A stretch of DNA of 64,000 bases from Prunus persica (taxonomy: Eukaryota; Streptophyta; Magnoliopsida; Rosales; Rosaceae), in the NCBI RefSeq assembly GCF_000346465.2, contig NC_034009.1, forward strand, positions 8,031,251 to 8,095,250, in the 5' to 3' direction. The stretch's first letter is position 1, and every line of letters starts with the position of its first letter. A program made the position numbers and the translations under genes. Below the pieces are notes generated by a model. That model was not told the DNA's origin. It did no database searches and saw only the letters and a program-made list of their open reading frames with translations. Below, piece after piece: positions 34,668 through 46,090 of this stretch.

Positions 34668-34673
34668 TGGGCC
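34668..34673. promoter_or_regulatory. Site II-type motif (TGGGCC) upstream of mS33
   Basis: TGGGCC, reading GGCCCA on the gene strand, lies about 70 bp upstream of the predicted 5' UTR exon donor. TGGGCY site II elements are enriched in promoters of plant ribosomal and mitochondrial-protein genes. A single copy, so only suggestive. Confidence 0.4.
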
Positions 34674-34699
34674 TCGGTTGGTTGGTTCCCTCTTTAAGT

Positions 34700-35690
34700 T
34701 CTTAACCAAAAAGAAATGCCCATTTCCTTATTTAATTCTTTTCTAAATAGAGTTTTATTATTATTATTATTATTATAAAGTTCTTCTAATTTGACCACAT
34801 CTAAGTTCAAGTTAGTAAGCATGGAGGGAATCACGGTTACTAACAACTTTATCCCAACATTTTGGAAGATCTAATTTTTCAAAGTGACTGATCCAGCAAA
34901 TTTTTATTCCCTCCCAATTTTGTCAAATTAGGGCCCCTGAAAACGAGTATATCTTCCGTGTGTAACAATTTTTTTTTTTCATCACCCTCAAGTAATTCAC
35001 TCCTTAATATTTGAAATTTGAGTTATTTTATACATTGCGGTTGAGAATTTACTTTTGTCACAAGAAACTAATCTATGTAACATGGCTTAGTCATTAAGTA
35101 TGCAAATGGCCCACAGAGTTCCATAAGAACTGGCACGTTAACAATGGCCTCATTAAAACTATCTTATGAAAATCACATGGAAAAACCTAGAAAAGAATAC
35201 CACACATGCTGCATTTCTACGCCTTTGGTAATCTACACATAAATTGAAAGACCCATTAAAATAAATAGAAATAAAAAATTTGATAATATAATTAGAATTT
35301 GAGAAGAAAAAAAACTCACAAGCAACTGGCAAGTCTGGTCGTGTTTCTGACCCAAGAAAAGAGAAAAGGGCTTAAATTTATTGATTTATAATTATAATAA
35401 TAATTCTAATCTTTTTGGGAATGGGTAGTGTATGGTTGTAGGAAATTTGGATGGTCAATAGGGCCCATGTGGTAATATGGGTTTAGCTGAATACTACTTT
35501 TGGTTGCTGGATATGGCCCATATGGTAAAAGACTTTTAGCTTAGAGGAAATTGGGTTGCATACTAATACTTTGTTTTTATAAAATTTCATTGTGATCAGT
35601 GACTGCACTAGTCTCCATGTGCCTCCGCCACTGCACATGCACCAGACTAACCAATGAGTCTATACACAAAAAAACAAATACAGAACAGTC
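34700..35690. other. AT-rich intergenic DNA
   Basis: No gene or bounded repeat is recognised apart from a short (TTA)n run at about 34756-34775. Confidence 0.4.
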
Positions 35691-35699
35691 ACCTCTAAA

Positions 35700-36078
35700 A
35701 CAATTCGACGAAACCAACAAACATAAGCTAAGATAACTCATCGAAAAAGCACACCAACGCCTCTCAGGTTTTGTGAAAGAAGGCCTCCTATGTAAATATA
35801 GGTTTTTTTTTTTACAACGCAAGATTTGTTCATCATGCAATGGGTCAGAACCAATGGAGCACCAAAATGAACAAACCACATGACCAAAACACAAGTAACA
35901 AACTTAAGCTAAGAGAAACTCATCTAAAGAGCACATCAATGCCTCTCAAGTTTTGTGAAAGAAAGTCTCCTATGTAGACATAGTCCTTTGTACAACACGA
36001 GATTTGTTTATCATGCACTGGTTCAGAACCAATGGAACACCAAAACGAACAAAACCACATGAACAAAACACAAAGTAA
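35700..36078. repeat. Tandem duplication, period 182 bp, two copies
   Basis: Copy 1 (about 35716-35897) and copy 2 (about 35898-36078) share long stretches such as gcctctca.gttttgtgaaag (35759 and 35941) and gaaccaatgga.caccaaaa. On the - strand each copy keeps partly open frames with similar peptides (FWCSIGS), but I recognise no protein family. Confidence 0.8.
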
Positions 36079-36889
36079 AGAAAAACTATGATAGAGCTCC
36101 CATTCCGGCCTCTTATCCTGAAGAAGAAAACTGCAGGTGACTGAACGTTCATCGGATGTCAGGCACATGAATGTTCCAACCACACACTAATGGTGAGCCC
36201 TTAGAGACCCCCAGAGGCCGATCTTTTCTGCCTTATCGAGAGAGAGAGGGGATAAATTCCTAGGATTTTTGGCTTATTAAATCCTTTTACTCAAGTTGGG
36301 CCGCAACATAATTATTTGGATTAAAGGGCCCAAATTCAATTACACCTGTAACAAAATAGCAAGGCTCTTAGTTTATTTTATAGTCTGGCTAAGAAATCAA
36401 ATCCTTTGTCTAGGATTTTGAATGTTAGGCATAAAATGTGATTAGACCTAAAAGATATTTGGGAAATTGGATAGCATTATGCTCATTAAGAACTAAAATT
36501 AGCTTTCACCTCTTTAAATGTTTGATTCATGTATGTTGTAGCCTAAGATCCAATAATTTGAAATTTAAATGCATGTTTCCTTCATCATTGACCAATTTTT
36601 TTTACTATAGTTGTTATCACACGTATGGGAGAATATAAACTAGAGACAGACATATCATCAATTCAAGTCAAATTATTGCATGGCTTTAGAAAAACGTTCT
36701 TATTTGATTATGATAAGAATTCATTTCTTGGGTCAAGTTATGAAAATAAATCAAATATAGCGATCATGATAATATGTTAAACAGTTTATTAAACAAGTAA
36801 CCTGTTTAATAATACATTTAACACTCGAATCCAACACGACACGTTTATTAAATGAGTTGGGTTTGGGTTGAGCATTCTTGACACACGTT
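36079..36889. other. Intergenic DNA
   Basis: Nothing supported beyond AT-rich sequence. Confidence 0.4.
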
Positions 36890-37626
36890 TCGTATAACCT
36901 TATTATATCTTTCTGTTGTGTTTTTGAAACACTGTCTATGCGGAGTTGTGGTTTGCACGATATGTAATCTTGTCTTTTCTTCTTAGTTTCAGGGTACAAA
37001 AATCTTTTAGACCACCGGATAGATTCATTTCCCACAATATAGAAATGCATTTCTATTTTCCGAATTCCATATGGATAGAAAGTCTCCCTTTTTTTTTGTT
37101 ACTTTAACAACTGAACATATACTTAGATAGAAAAATTAGATAGAAAAATGTCTATGGAATATATTTCCTACATGAATATCAAATCATGAATGATGTGAAT
37201 GGATGACTTGAATTCGTACTGGCGATGAACATGGACAGTCTGGGATGAAGATGCATGATACATTTGAATCGTTAACCTAACAATATTGATCCCACTTGGC
37301 GGATGCCTCTGAGAGATGCCCTAAGTTTCTTTCCACACTCTCTGGGTCCATTAGAGGTTATATTCTGTTGAAAACACTGCTGTGTGTCCATTAATAAGAT
37401 TATTTATATTATGGAAATTTCAATTTCAGCACAAGGTGCTAATTATTACTGTTGGGAGATGGTTGAATAAGGAATAAGAATTATAAAGAAACAATTCCAA
37501 AATATACTGTTTGCTTTGTTAGAAATCCAAGCACTATAACGAATCAGAATCAAATGCTTTCGTTATTATTTTGCCAGATAGATGAATATGTATGTCTCAT
37601 ATATGAGTTCAATCTTGGATTTACAA
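36890..37626. repeat. Direct duplication, copy A (about 0.74 kb)
   Basis: Collinear with copy B at 39959-40671 and highly similar. Shared words include ctatgcggagttgtggttt, atgaacatggacagtctggg and gatcccacttggcgga. Copy A has about 45 bp near 37400-37445 that copy B lacks. The ends do not look like TG..CA LTR ends, so a segmental duplication is favoured over a pair of LTRs. Confidence 0.85.
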
Positions 37627-37739
37627 TATTCGAATATATTTAAGTAGTATAGCCGCAAGGCTACACCATTTAAATATTCGAATATGTTTAAGAAGTATAG
37701 CCATATTTAAACAACATAGCATCGCGGCTATACTATATA

Positions 37740-37765
37740 TAATATTGAAATATATATATATATAT
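37740..37765. repeat. (TA)n-rich microsatellite
   Basis: A short TA run inside AT-rich DNA. Confidence 0.7.
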
Positions 37766-37974
37766 TTAAACAATATAGCCATTTTTTCTTCTTCTATAGA
37801 GCCACCTGAAAAGAAAAAAATAAACTGAAAGTGTTCCATTCCATTTCTTCACGCATTCAGAGCATTATGTAACTTGGTTGATAAGTAGGCTCCCTAATAT
37901 GACCAAGGCAAAGGAAAGTAGAATTTGATCACAGTTTTAGGGGGCACTACAATAATAGAACTTGATTGGACTAA

Positions 37975-39698
37975 AAACTAGTTTGAAATTTTGTTGCTCA
38001 TAATAGCTCCATGTACCAAGCTCCTTTGTAAGTATGGCACATGCAGTACATCAAGGATGGTTAGTTTCTTTCCATTGGTGAATTTAGGAGTATTTTTTCC
38101 CTTTCTAACAACAACAGATGCAGAGGCGTTTCCCATAAACACTGCTCACCTCCATGTATCTCTAGGTAAGTAAGAAATGCATCCTTATCACCACAGATAT
38201 GACAGGTGGCTCCAATATCAATCAACCATTCATTTTCATTAGAAACTATGTTGGTCTCTGACATTATTGCAGCTAAGTTTTCTTCAGTCACATTGCCTGA
38301 TTGTTTCTAGGTCTGTTGTTGTTTGGATTTGCAAGGTTGTGATCTCTTCTATGCCAACAATATTGAGCCCTATGGCTCGCTTTCCTACAAATCCAACATA
38401 CTCCTTTAATCTTTTTGAAGTATTTCCCTTTTGCTCTAGGAACAAAGTTCTTCTTGTTCTTTTTATTGGAATTGGGTTATGGCTTTGATGAGTTCCCCTA
38501 AATTATGTTTTCCTTGGCTTCCATGTTTGAAACCAAATTCTTGTTCTCACTTATTTTGTTACCTTCCTAAATCCGAAGGCTTATAATGAGATCCTCCATA
38601 CTCATCTCCTTTCTCTTGTGTTTCAAATAACTCTTAAAATCTTTCAATTTGTTGGAAGTTTTTCGATTAAAGATGCCACTTAGAAAGATTCATTGATCTT
38701 CATGCCTTCTGCAAGAATCTCATGGATAATTTTCTCCAAGTCTTCAACTTGTTTGACAATAAGTTTAGAATCTACCATCTTGAAGTCCATAAATCTAACT
38801 ACAACAAATATCTTGGATCATGGATATTCAGTTATATATTTTTTCTCAAGAGATTCCCAAACTTTTTTAGTCGTCTTGAACACTACATAAACATCATACA
38901 GTGTATCATCCAGCTCATTCAAGATATAGTTCCTGCACAGAAAATTAGATTGTGTCCATGCATCAATTGTAGCCACAGTCTCTTTGGTTGCAAGATTCTC
39001 ATTCGACATAAGGGCATCCTATCTCAGAATATAGGCTATGTTTAATGTTGTCAGATAGATCAACATCTTATGTTGCCAACATTTGAAGTTAGTACCCTTG
39101 AATTTCTCAGGCTTTCGGCATGAGAGGTTTTACTTCCTGATTGTTCCATGTTACTGTCCAAAGATTGTTGGAAAACAATCATCAATTAACCAAATAACAG
39201 AATAAAAACAACATGAAATATATTCTATATATATCAACAAATCAAATTAATACACTAGAGTTCAATACGACAGTAGAATTAAGTAGAAACAACTAACTTA
39301 GTTGGGTGATAAACTCTTGCAGAGTTTCAATGTCCTTTAAAAATATTTTTCCTCTACTTCTAGTGCTTCTATTTCGATAGGAGATTGCCCACCATGATTG
39401 AACTATCATAAATTAAACCCTAAGAACAGTGTCTTTGATTTCTGGCAAACAATGATATGCTTTTCTCCCAGAAAGTGATTATTTGTGGAGAAGTGATAAT
39501 GTGATTCCAAAATTCAATATCTTTCTGCCTTGAACGAATTGTCTATTATATAGAGGTAAGATACCTCTTCGTAGCCCTTGACGTTTGTTGCGTGTCTCAA
39601 CTTTCCAATGTGGGACATTTTCACCTACACATTCTCACATGTCCCATGTGACGTAGTGTGGCCATTGAGCTTTCACACGTGAACAAGCTCTAATACCA
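37975..39698 (-). pseudogene. Decayed Ty1/copia gag-protease remnant
   Basis: Read on the - strand from the primer site, a gag-like stretch (about 39149-38600) contains KPEKFKGTNFK-type sequence, then MSNENLATKETVATIDAWTQ and VWESLEKKY across several frames and stops. A retroviral-type protease follows (about 38250-37975) with WLIDIGATCHICG and LDVLHVPYL. The catalytic D-S-G reads D-I-G, so the protease is probably dead. No integrase or reverse transcriptase was found to the left; the element is truncated. It lies between the two copies of the 0.7-kb duplication. Confidence 0.75.
39687..39698 (-). other. Copia primer-binding site
   Basis: TGGTATTAGAGC on the - strand, complementary to the 3' end of initiator tRNA-Met apart from one base. 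It directly abuts the LTR-like sequence at 39699-39861. Confidence 0.7.
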
Positions 39699-39861
39699 TG
39701 AAGGAAGTTGAGGTTCCACCCCCAAAAAACCCAATCTAAAGGTGAGGCCCCAACTTCTTATTTAGTGTTTCAAGTGAGTGGGTGCTTATAAATGATGTGT
39801 GCAAACTACTCTCTTCCAATGTGGGACAGAGTAAAATTATTTTTCTATACAAACTCCAACA
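39699..39861 (-). mobile_element. Probable short LTR of the copia remnant (163 bp)
   Basis: On the - strand it begins TGTTGGAG and ends CTTCA next to the primer site, giving the TG..CA ends of an LTR. It contains the ccaatgtgggac word that recurs at 39604-39615. No partner LTR was found on the left. Confidence 0.5.
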
Positions 39862-39958
39862 CATTATATCACTTTAATAGCATTAACGAAATGGAAAAGG
39901 ATCTTTGATAGCACTTCAAAAATGCTACGTATAGTTTGGGGTTTTAATTATAGCGTTT

Positions 39959-40671
39959 TGTATAACCCAAAACCCTATTATATCTTTCTATAGCGTTTTT
40001 GAAACACTATCTATGCGGAGTTGTGGTTTGTATGATACATAACCTTGCCTTGCCTTTTCTTCTTAGTTTCAGGGTACAAAAATCTTTTAGAGGGCCGGAT
40101 AGATTCATTTCCCACCGTATAGAAATGCATTTCTATTTTCCGAATTCCATATGGATAGAAAGTCTCCCTTTCTTGGTACTTTAACAACTGAACATATACT
40201 TAAATAGAAAAATGTGTATGGAATATATTTCCTACATGAATCAAGTCATGAATGATGTGAATGGAAGACTTGAATTCATACTGGCGATGAACATGGACAG
40301 TCTGGGATGAAGATGCATGATACATTTGAATCGTTAACGTAACAATATTGATCCCACTTGGCGGACGCCTCTGAGAGATGCCCTAAGTTTCTTTACTTTC
40401 CACACTCTCTGGGTCCATTAGAGGTTATATTCTGTTGAAGACACTGATGTGTCCATTAATAAGCTTATTTACCGTTGGAGCAGATGGTTTAATAAGGAAT
40501 CAGAATTTTAAAGAAACAATTCCTTGCTTTTGTTAGAAATCCAAGCACCATAACGAATCAGAATCAAAAGCTTTTTTTATTATTTTGCCAGATAGAGAGC
40601 ATCCTAGAATAGAAAGGTGGATGTGTTCTCATGAATATGTCTCAGATACGAGTTCAATCTTGGATTTATAA
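39959..40671. repeat. Direct duplication, copy B (about 0.71 kb)
   Basis: Partner of 36890-37626, same orientation, offset about 3.05 kb. See copy A for shared words and the indel. Confidence 0.85.
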
Positions 40672-41128
40672 TTCTGTCATTGCTTATGTAACTTTCTAGA
40701 ACCCAAACCATTTTCAAAGATTACCTTTTAATATTGCTGCAAAAATATGTTCTTATAGAATCTGGTGAGCCGGAAATTCTCTATGATCGGGAGCCGACTT
40801 TATCTACTTTATTTCTCAAATGATCTGCTCTTTGGACATTGCTAAGACACCAGTCTTTTTTTAAAGTACACTAAAACTATTTTAATATTTTCTTATCAAT
40901 AAAGAATAATTAATATTTGAACTAAGAACATTTTTCAATATTATTACAAAGAAACGTAACACTAGACTATGAATTAGTTAGTCCAAAATATAGTATTGAC
41001 ACGCCCAATCACTAGTTATGCTCTAAATAACGGTGACATAAAAGAAAAACTAACATATCCAATCATACAAAATTATAATAAAGCCAACAAAACAGAAAAC
41101 TAAAAGAGAGGATCACTTTATATATGTG
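40672..41128. other. Intergenic DNA
   Basis: No supported feature. Confidence 0.4.
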
Positions 41129-41148
41129 TACTCATTAGATCAAACATC

Positions 41149-41900
41149 TTTTATATATGAACAATAAAGTTGACCGGAGGTACTACCCTGGGTGTCGATC
41201 AAGGGCCTCCTAAGCTGAACCTGAAGGGAGAAAGTGTGAATCAGTGATTGGGCATGTAAACACCGACCCGACTATTGGGATTCTGTGTGTGATCAGAGGC
41301 GCATTGATAATTTGGAGGCACGATCATATCCCTGTCGCGTCAATCACTCCCTCCGTCTAATGGACAGCCTGACGATGGAGAGAGATCAATTAATGTACCT
41401 CAAATCCAAAGCCAAGTGTCGCGTTACCATTTAATCCCTGGTATACAGCCTGGTGATGGAGAGGGATCAATTAATGTACCTCACATCCAAAGTCAAGTGT
41501 CGCTCTGCCACTTAATCCCTATCAGACAGCATGATCAAGAGGGATCAATTAATGTACCTCAGTCCTACCAGGGGGAAGAAGGAGAGAAATATCTCCTCCT
41601 TAGATGTTTATCTCCCCTTCTCCCCTCTATAAATACCCTTCACTTGCATTAGGACAAAGGTAATAGATATTCTCACCTTGAAAACCCTACATCCATCTTT
41701 CCACCTCTAAACCACTTCTGACTTAACCATCGAAGGGGGTTCGACTAGGATAAACCCCAAGTTGCTCATATTCTGATAACTGTTCGAAGTGTGCAAGTTA
41801 TCTCTAGGAGGTATCTCTACCACGAGATTGAGTGTAAGCCTTAACCTTAATCAAGGTTCAAGCCGTTTACTTTCCGAGAAGGACAACCGGTTTACATGTT
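41149..41900 (+). mobile_element. LTR-like insertion flanked by a 20-bp direct repeat
   Basis: Contains a promoter-like layout: a tandem repeat with 80-81 bp period (about 41361-41560), a TATA box (ctataaatac, about 41627) and a downstream leader-like stretch, as in U3-R-U5 of a solo LTR. The block lies between two identical copies of tactcattagatcaaacatc (41129-41148 and 41901-41920), far longer than the usual 5-bp LTR target duplication. No gag or pol. Confidence 0.5.
41361..41560. repeat. 80-81 bp tandem repeat, about 2.5 copies
   Basis: The word gatcaattaatgtacctca and the surrounding sequence recur three times. The acagc motif starts at 41364, 41445 and 41525. The third unit is shortened. 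Confidence 0.9.
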
Positions 41901-41920
41901 TACTCATTAGATCAAACATC

Positions 41921-42389
41921 CTTTTCATAGTGAAAAGATAACTAAGCTTACGTTGAATGGAGTCAATTTCCTGTCCTTATTAATTGTGTTGAATGGAGTC
42001 AATTTCCTATCAAGAATGAAGAGTCCAAGTCCAAGGCTAGAATTGGGAGATGCCATGGCCTTCAACAGGTAAGAAAACATAAGCACGGGTCCTAGCTAGG
42101 ATATAATCTAGTCATGATCACTCAAAATGTTTTAATCCTTCCTAATTTGTTATAGTGCATTTCTTTGGACTCATAAGAATTTAATAGGTTCACTAACAAA
42201 GTTAGTTTATATAGGGAAATTGCTTTTCGTTTATATAAAATGGCTAATACTTTTAGGGTTGATGTTTTCTTTTCTAAAAGGGAAAAAGAAAGAGATAATC
42301 AAACTTTGACCGGAAGTGCGATGCGAAGGTAAAACGAGAATGAAATTAATATTTTACTATCATTTGTTTTAGTTGAATAATTATTTTCT
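41921..42389. other. Intergenic DNA
   Basis: gttgaatggagtcaatttcct is repeated at about 41952 and 41988. Otherwise nothing is recognised. Confidence 0.4.
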
Positions 42390-42560
42390 ACATTTTATTA
42401 TTATTCATTATTTATTTAATACAAGCGATAATCTAAACTACAGGAAAGTAAGATTTCTCACACGCATACACAACTATAATATCATGGGAATTTGAACTTG
42501 AGACATCTAGTCTACAAGTGAAGGCCATTTTTCAAATCCATAGAAAAGCGGTCAGTTAAT
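42390..42560 (-). mobile_element. tRNA-derived SINE, diverged copy
   Basis: Similar in layout and word order to the SINE at 44109-44265: a left (TTA)n-type tail, aa.cgata.tctaaa, tttctcacac, and a box-B-like segment (gaacttgag on the + strand). Limits approximate. Confidence 0.5.
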
Positions 42561-44042
42561 ATATATTTTGTTGTTGCCAAAATCAGAAAGGGGAGGGAGA
42601 AAACTCACACACAAGAGTATTATAGGGACTTGAACCCAGAACCTATGTTGCACGGATACGGATACGTAACATGTGAACACGGGGAAATGTATGTATATAT
42701 ATTGCTATTCATGCTCCAATTTCACAATACTATATAGTAAAATTCAAGCTTTCCAAACATTTCAAATATAGTTTATTAAGTTTATATGAATTAACAAAAT
42801 CTAATTTCACATAATTTGGATAAGGCAAATGACTAAAATATAGCATATAATTTTACAATAATGCTATTATAACAACTCAAAATTACAATTATCGCCACTA
42901 TTAACTGTTCAAATTTTACAAATTTATTTAAACTCAATCAATGACACCTGTCCTAAACCTAAGCCCAAAATTACAACAAATGCCATCGTCTTTTTACTTA
43001 ATTAATTGGATCCAATTTCCACACTCTGGCCCCCCTGTTTTTTGGTGTTTCCTTGTCCTTTTCGTTTGTTGAGATGGGAGGAGAATAGGATGCAATTCGT
43101 GCATATTATTAATGTATGTAGCTAAATGTTTATCTTTGCTTTACGTACATTTTGCTTTGCATCCCTTTGCAGATTAGCATATGCTCATCAATGTTGGATT
43201 GGATTGGATTTTGTCGATTTCATTTTCATATCCAATGTTCTACATCACACAAATTCTACGGTCTCTTTAATTATCACTAGGACGAAATTTTCTTCTCCGG
43301 CTATGGCATCGATCAAGTCAGAGACAAAGTTGGCATTCCCAGAGACTTAGCAAACAGACGCCTTATGTGCCTTGAGGTTGGGAAAAAAAATATATATATA
43401 TAGAAAATAAAAAATAAAAAAAATTTAAAACTCATTCACCTAGCCCAAAACAAAAAGTGGTCATTTACCATATGATATGCTTATAATTAAAACAATTTAT
43501 CACTTTTAACTAATTTTTCTTTTTAGCTATTAAGTTTAAGGTGCTTTGGAAATATGTAAGAATGTGTTGACTGTGTTCATATAAGTATGAAATGAATTTT
43601 GTGTGAGACAATCCAATCCAATCCAACAATATTCAAAAAATTTGTGTGAAATGAACTTTCTGTTAACAGTAGATTGTGATGTTTTGTACTAAAAAATTAT
43701 GTCCTCATGTTTCACGTGAATGATATGCTTTTTTTCTATTTTGTTTTTGCTAAACAAGATATGCTTTTCTTTTGCTTTTAGTAATGTATTAGAGATATGC
43801 ATCCATTCTTTATACTACAAACAAAGATTAGTCATTTCCCGTAGATTACCATTACTAATAGGCATGTTTACTTATTAAAAAATGGAGAACTCATGTAATC
43901 AGGGAATCTAGGAATATATAAATTAAGAAATTAGAATTGGATCAACTACCCGTCTTAATTCATCTTATTCTTGATTTTGAGGGAATTGGATTATGAATTG
44001 TAAAGTCATAAAACTAATGTATTTTTTAGTAAAAAATGTCTA
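42561..44042. other. AT-rich intergenic DNA
   Basis: The open frame at 43126-43350 has no recognisable family. A further box-B-like segment (gacttgaaccc, about 42630) may mark another SINE relic. Confidence 0.35.
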
Positions 44043-44108
44043 TATAAGGAGAGATGGAGGTTTTCACACACATATATAAACCATTCACTGTTGTGATATG
44101 CTATTATT

Positions 44109-44265
44109 ATTATTATTATTATTTTAATATAAGTGATAGTCTAAATTATAAGGAGAGATGGAGGTTTTCACACACATTACCAAGGTGTCATGGAATTTCG
44201 AACTTGGGATCACTGATATGCAAGTCAAGACCCTTTTTCACTAGGTTAGACCCCACGGCGTGATT
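44109..44265 (-). mobile_element. tRNA-derived SINE with 14-bp target duplication
   Basis: Flanked by perfect 14-bp repeats gatatgctattatt (44095-44108 and 44266-44279). On the - strand it has a box B (AGTTCGAAATTCC) near its head and ends in an (ATA)n-type tail at its left side. Typical of plant tRNA-derived SINEs with simple-repeat tails. Confidence 0.75.
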
Positions 44266-44313
44266 GATATGCTATTATTTGTATTTTCCCATCATGATTT
44301 AAAAACTCTATAC

Positions 44314-44459
44314 GCAAAGGACCCACTAGTGTAGTAGTTTGGAGTCTTTACTCCCTCAGGCAAGGTACTGGGTTCGAGTCCTAGCATCCGTGTAGTGTGT
44401 GTGAGTTTAGTATACTATTATCCCTCTCAATAGGAAAGGTCCTCCAAAAAAAAAAAAAA
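44314..44459 (+). mobile_element. tRNA-derived SINE with poly(A) tail
   Basis: The head has a tRNA-like box A region (tagtgtagtagttt) and a perfect box B (GGTTCGAGTCC, 44371-44381). The body ends in a run of As at about 44446-44459. Flanks aaaaactctatac and aaaaactatatac (12 of 13 identical) look like the target duplication. It is not a functional tRNA gene. Confidence 0.75.
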
Positions 44460-44987
44460 CTATATACTAGTTTTTAAGAAAAACCATTTTATCAACCACA
44501 TTTTTGAAAAAAAAAATTATATTATATCCCTACTCACATTGACATTAAAAGAAAAAAAGACTATTCAAGGAGGGTAAAACAGTAATTTAAAAAACAAAAA
44601 TAAACTAAACTTCTCACATGTTTTTCTCCGACCACTCTTCCTAGTTTTTCTCTTCTTTCCTCAGTAATAACGTTCTATCCCACATGCAGAGCATGAATAG
44701 AAATCTCTAGTATTATAAGGCAAATTCCATCATGTCAACTCTACTCTTTCTCTCTTTAGCTTCTAAATGAACCCTTCCTAAAAAACGCCTCCATTCTGAT
44801 CGTTTCCCACAATATGTGTAACCTTTGTTTCTGAAATTACGGTTTTGCAATCGTTTTTCTTTTCTTTTTTGTTAGATTTATAAACTTTCCTATATGTAAA
44901 TCAATTTTCTTCCAACTTGGTATTCTCATCTGATTCTGTGCTAGGTTTTTTTTTTTTTTTTTCAAACAAAGGGGCCCAGCAAACTTC

Positions 44988-44995
44988 TATATAAA
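44988..44995 (+). promoter_or_regulatory. TATA box of the gamma-glutamyl peptidase gene
   Basis: TATATAAA, 196 bp upstream of the start codon, would place transcription start near 45020 with a 5' leader of about 170 bp. It lies just after a long T run. Confidence 0.6.
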
Positions 44996-45190
44996 GCCAA
45001 TTGTTTTACATGAATTCACATACCAAAGCTTCCATCTTCAGCTCTCTCCAATTGTTTCCCTTAGGCACAAATATTTTGTCCCCCATTTTAGCTACCAGAA
45101 TCTCAACTTACTTCATACCCTTGACCACTTGCCCATATTCGTTTTTGGATTGATCTATTTTCAAACTCTTGTGCTCTTTGCTCTCCTAAG

Positions 45191-46090
45191 ATGAAGGTTG
45201 AAAAACAGGCTAGATATGCACTTCTGCTGGCAGCAAGAGACTCTGAGTATGTGAAGAACGTGTATGGCGGCTACTTCAATGTGTTTGTTGCAGCTTTTGG
45301 TGCAGAAGGAGAGAGGTGGGATTTGTACAGAGTTGTAGAGGGAGAGTTTCCTGAGATGAGTGAGCTTGAAAACTATGATGGCTTTGTGATCAGTGGCAGC
45401 CCTTATGATGCTTATGGCAATGACCACTGGATCATCAAACTTTGCTTTCTCTTGCAATCTTTGGATGCCATGGAGAAGAAAATCCTCGGCATTTGCTTTG
45501 GTCACCAGGTACCTATGCTTTCCACTAAATATATATCTGGCAACAGAATATCACCCGCGTTTTAACTTTTTACTAAATATCTGACGAGAAAATATTACCC
45601 GCGTTTTTTTATTTTACGACATGGGATCTAAGTTTGAGTATGCACTTGAATTGAATAGGTTTTGTGCAGAGCACTGGGAGGAAAGGTTGGGAAGGCTTAT
45701 ACAGGGTGGGATATTGGGCTGAGGAAAGTGAAGATAGTGAAGGACTTGTCACCATTCAGCTTCTTCGACGGATTGGATGAAATCCCACCTGCGCTTTCGA
45801 TCATCGAGTGCCATCAAGATGAGGTCTTGGAAGTTCCTTTGGGTGCTGAAGTGATCGGATACTCCAACAAGACTGGGGTCGAAATGTTCACCATTGGAGG
45901 CCATATTCTTGGCATTCAAGGCCATCCTGAGTACTCCAAGGACATCCTTTATAATCTCATCGACCGCCTTCTCAACAACAACTGCATAGAGAAAGGTTTT
46001 GCTGAAAACGCAAGGTCTGCACTGCAATTGGCTGAACCAGACAGGAAGAACTGGGAGAAGATCTGCAAGATTTTTCTCAAGGGAAGATAG
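45191..46090 (+). CDS. Class-I glutamine-amidotransferase-like gamma-glutamyl peptidase (GGP), 2 exons, 249 aa
   Basis: Exons 45191-45508 and 45659-46090, with a phase-0 intron (GTACCT..AATAG). The 249-residue length equals the GGP family (about 250). The triad-type fold is visible: the nucleophile Cys102 in GICFGHQ, and His195 with Glu197 in QGHPEY. In Arabidopsis, cytosolic GGPs remove gamma-glutamate from glutathione conjugates during glucosinolate and camalexin synthesis. In a non-Brassicales plant a general role in glutathione-conjugate turnover is more likely (inference). The start is the first ATG after a leader with a good TATA box and yields the family-typical [19 protein letters not shown]. 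The frame is intact. Opposite-strand frames over both exons are shadows. Confidence 0.93.

Noticed and set aside
36890..40671. Single LTR retrotransposon with 0.7-kb LTRs
   Set aside because: The repeats lack TG..CA ends, and the tRNA primer site lies 260 bp away from the repeat, next to a different LTR-like end.
44314..44459. Functional tRNA gene
   Set aside because: Box B is good, but the acceptor stem does not pair and the body ends in a poly(A) tail with flanking duplications, so it is a SINE.
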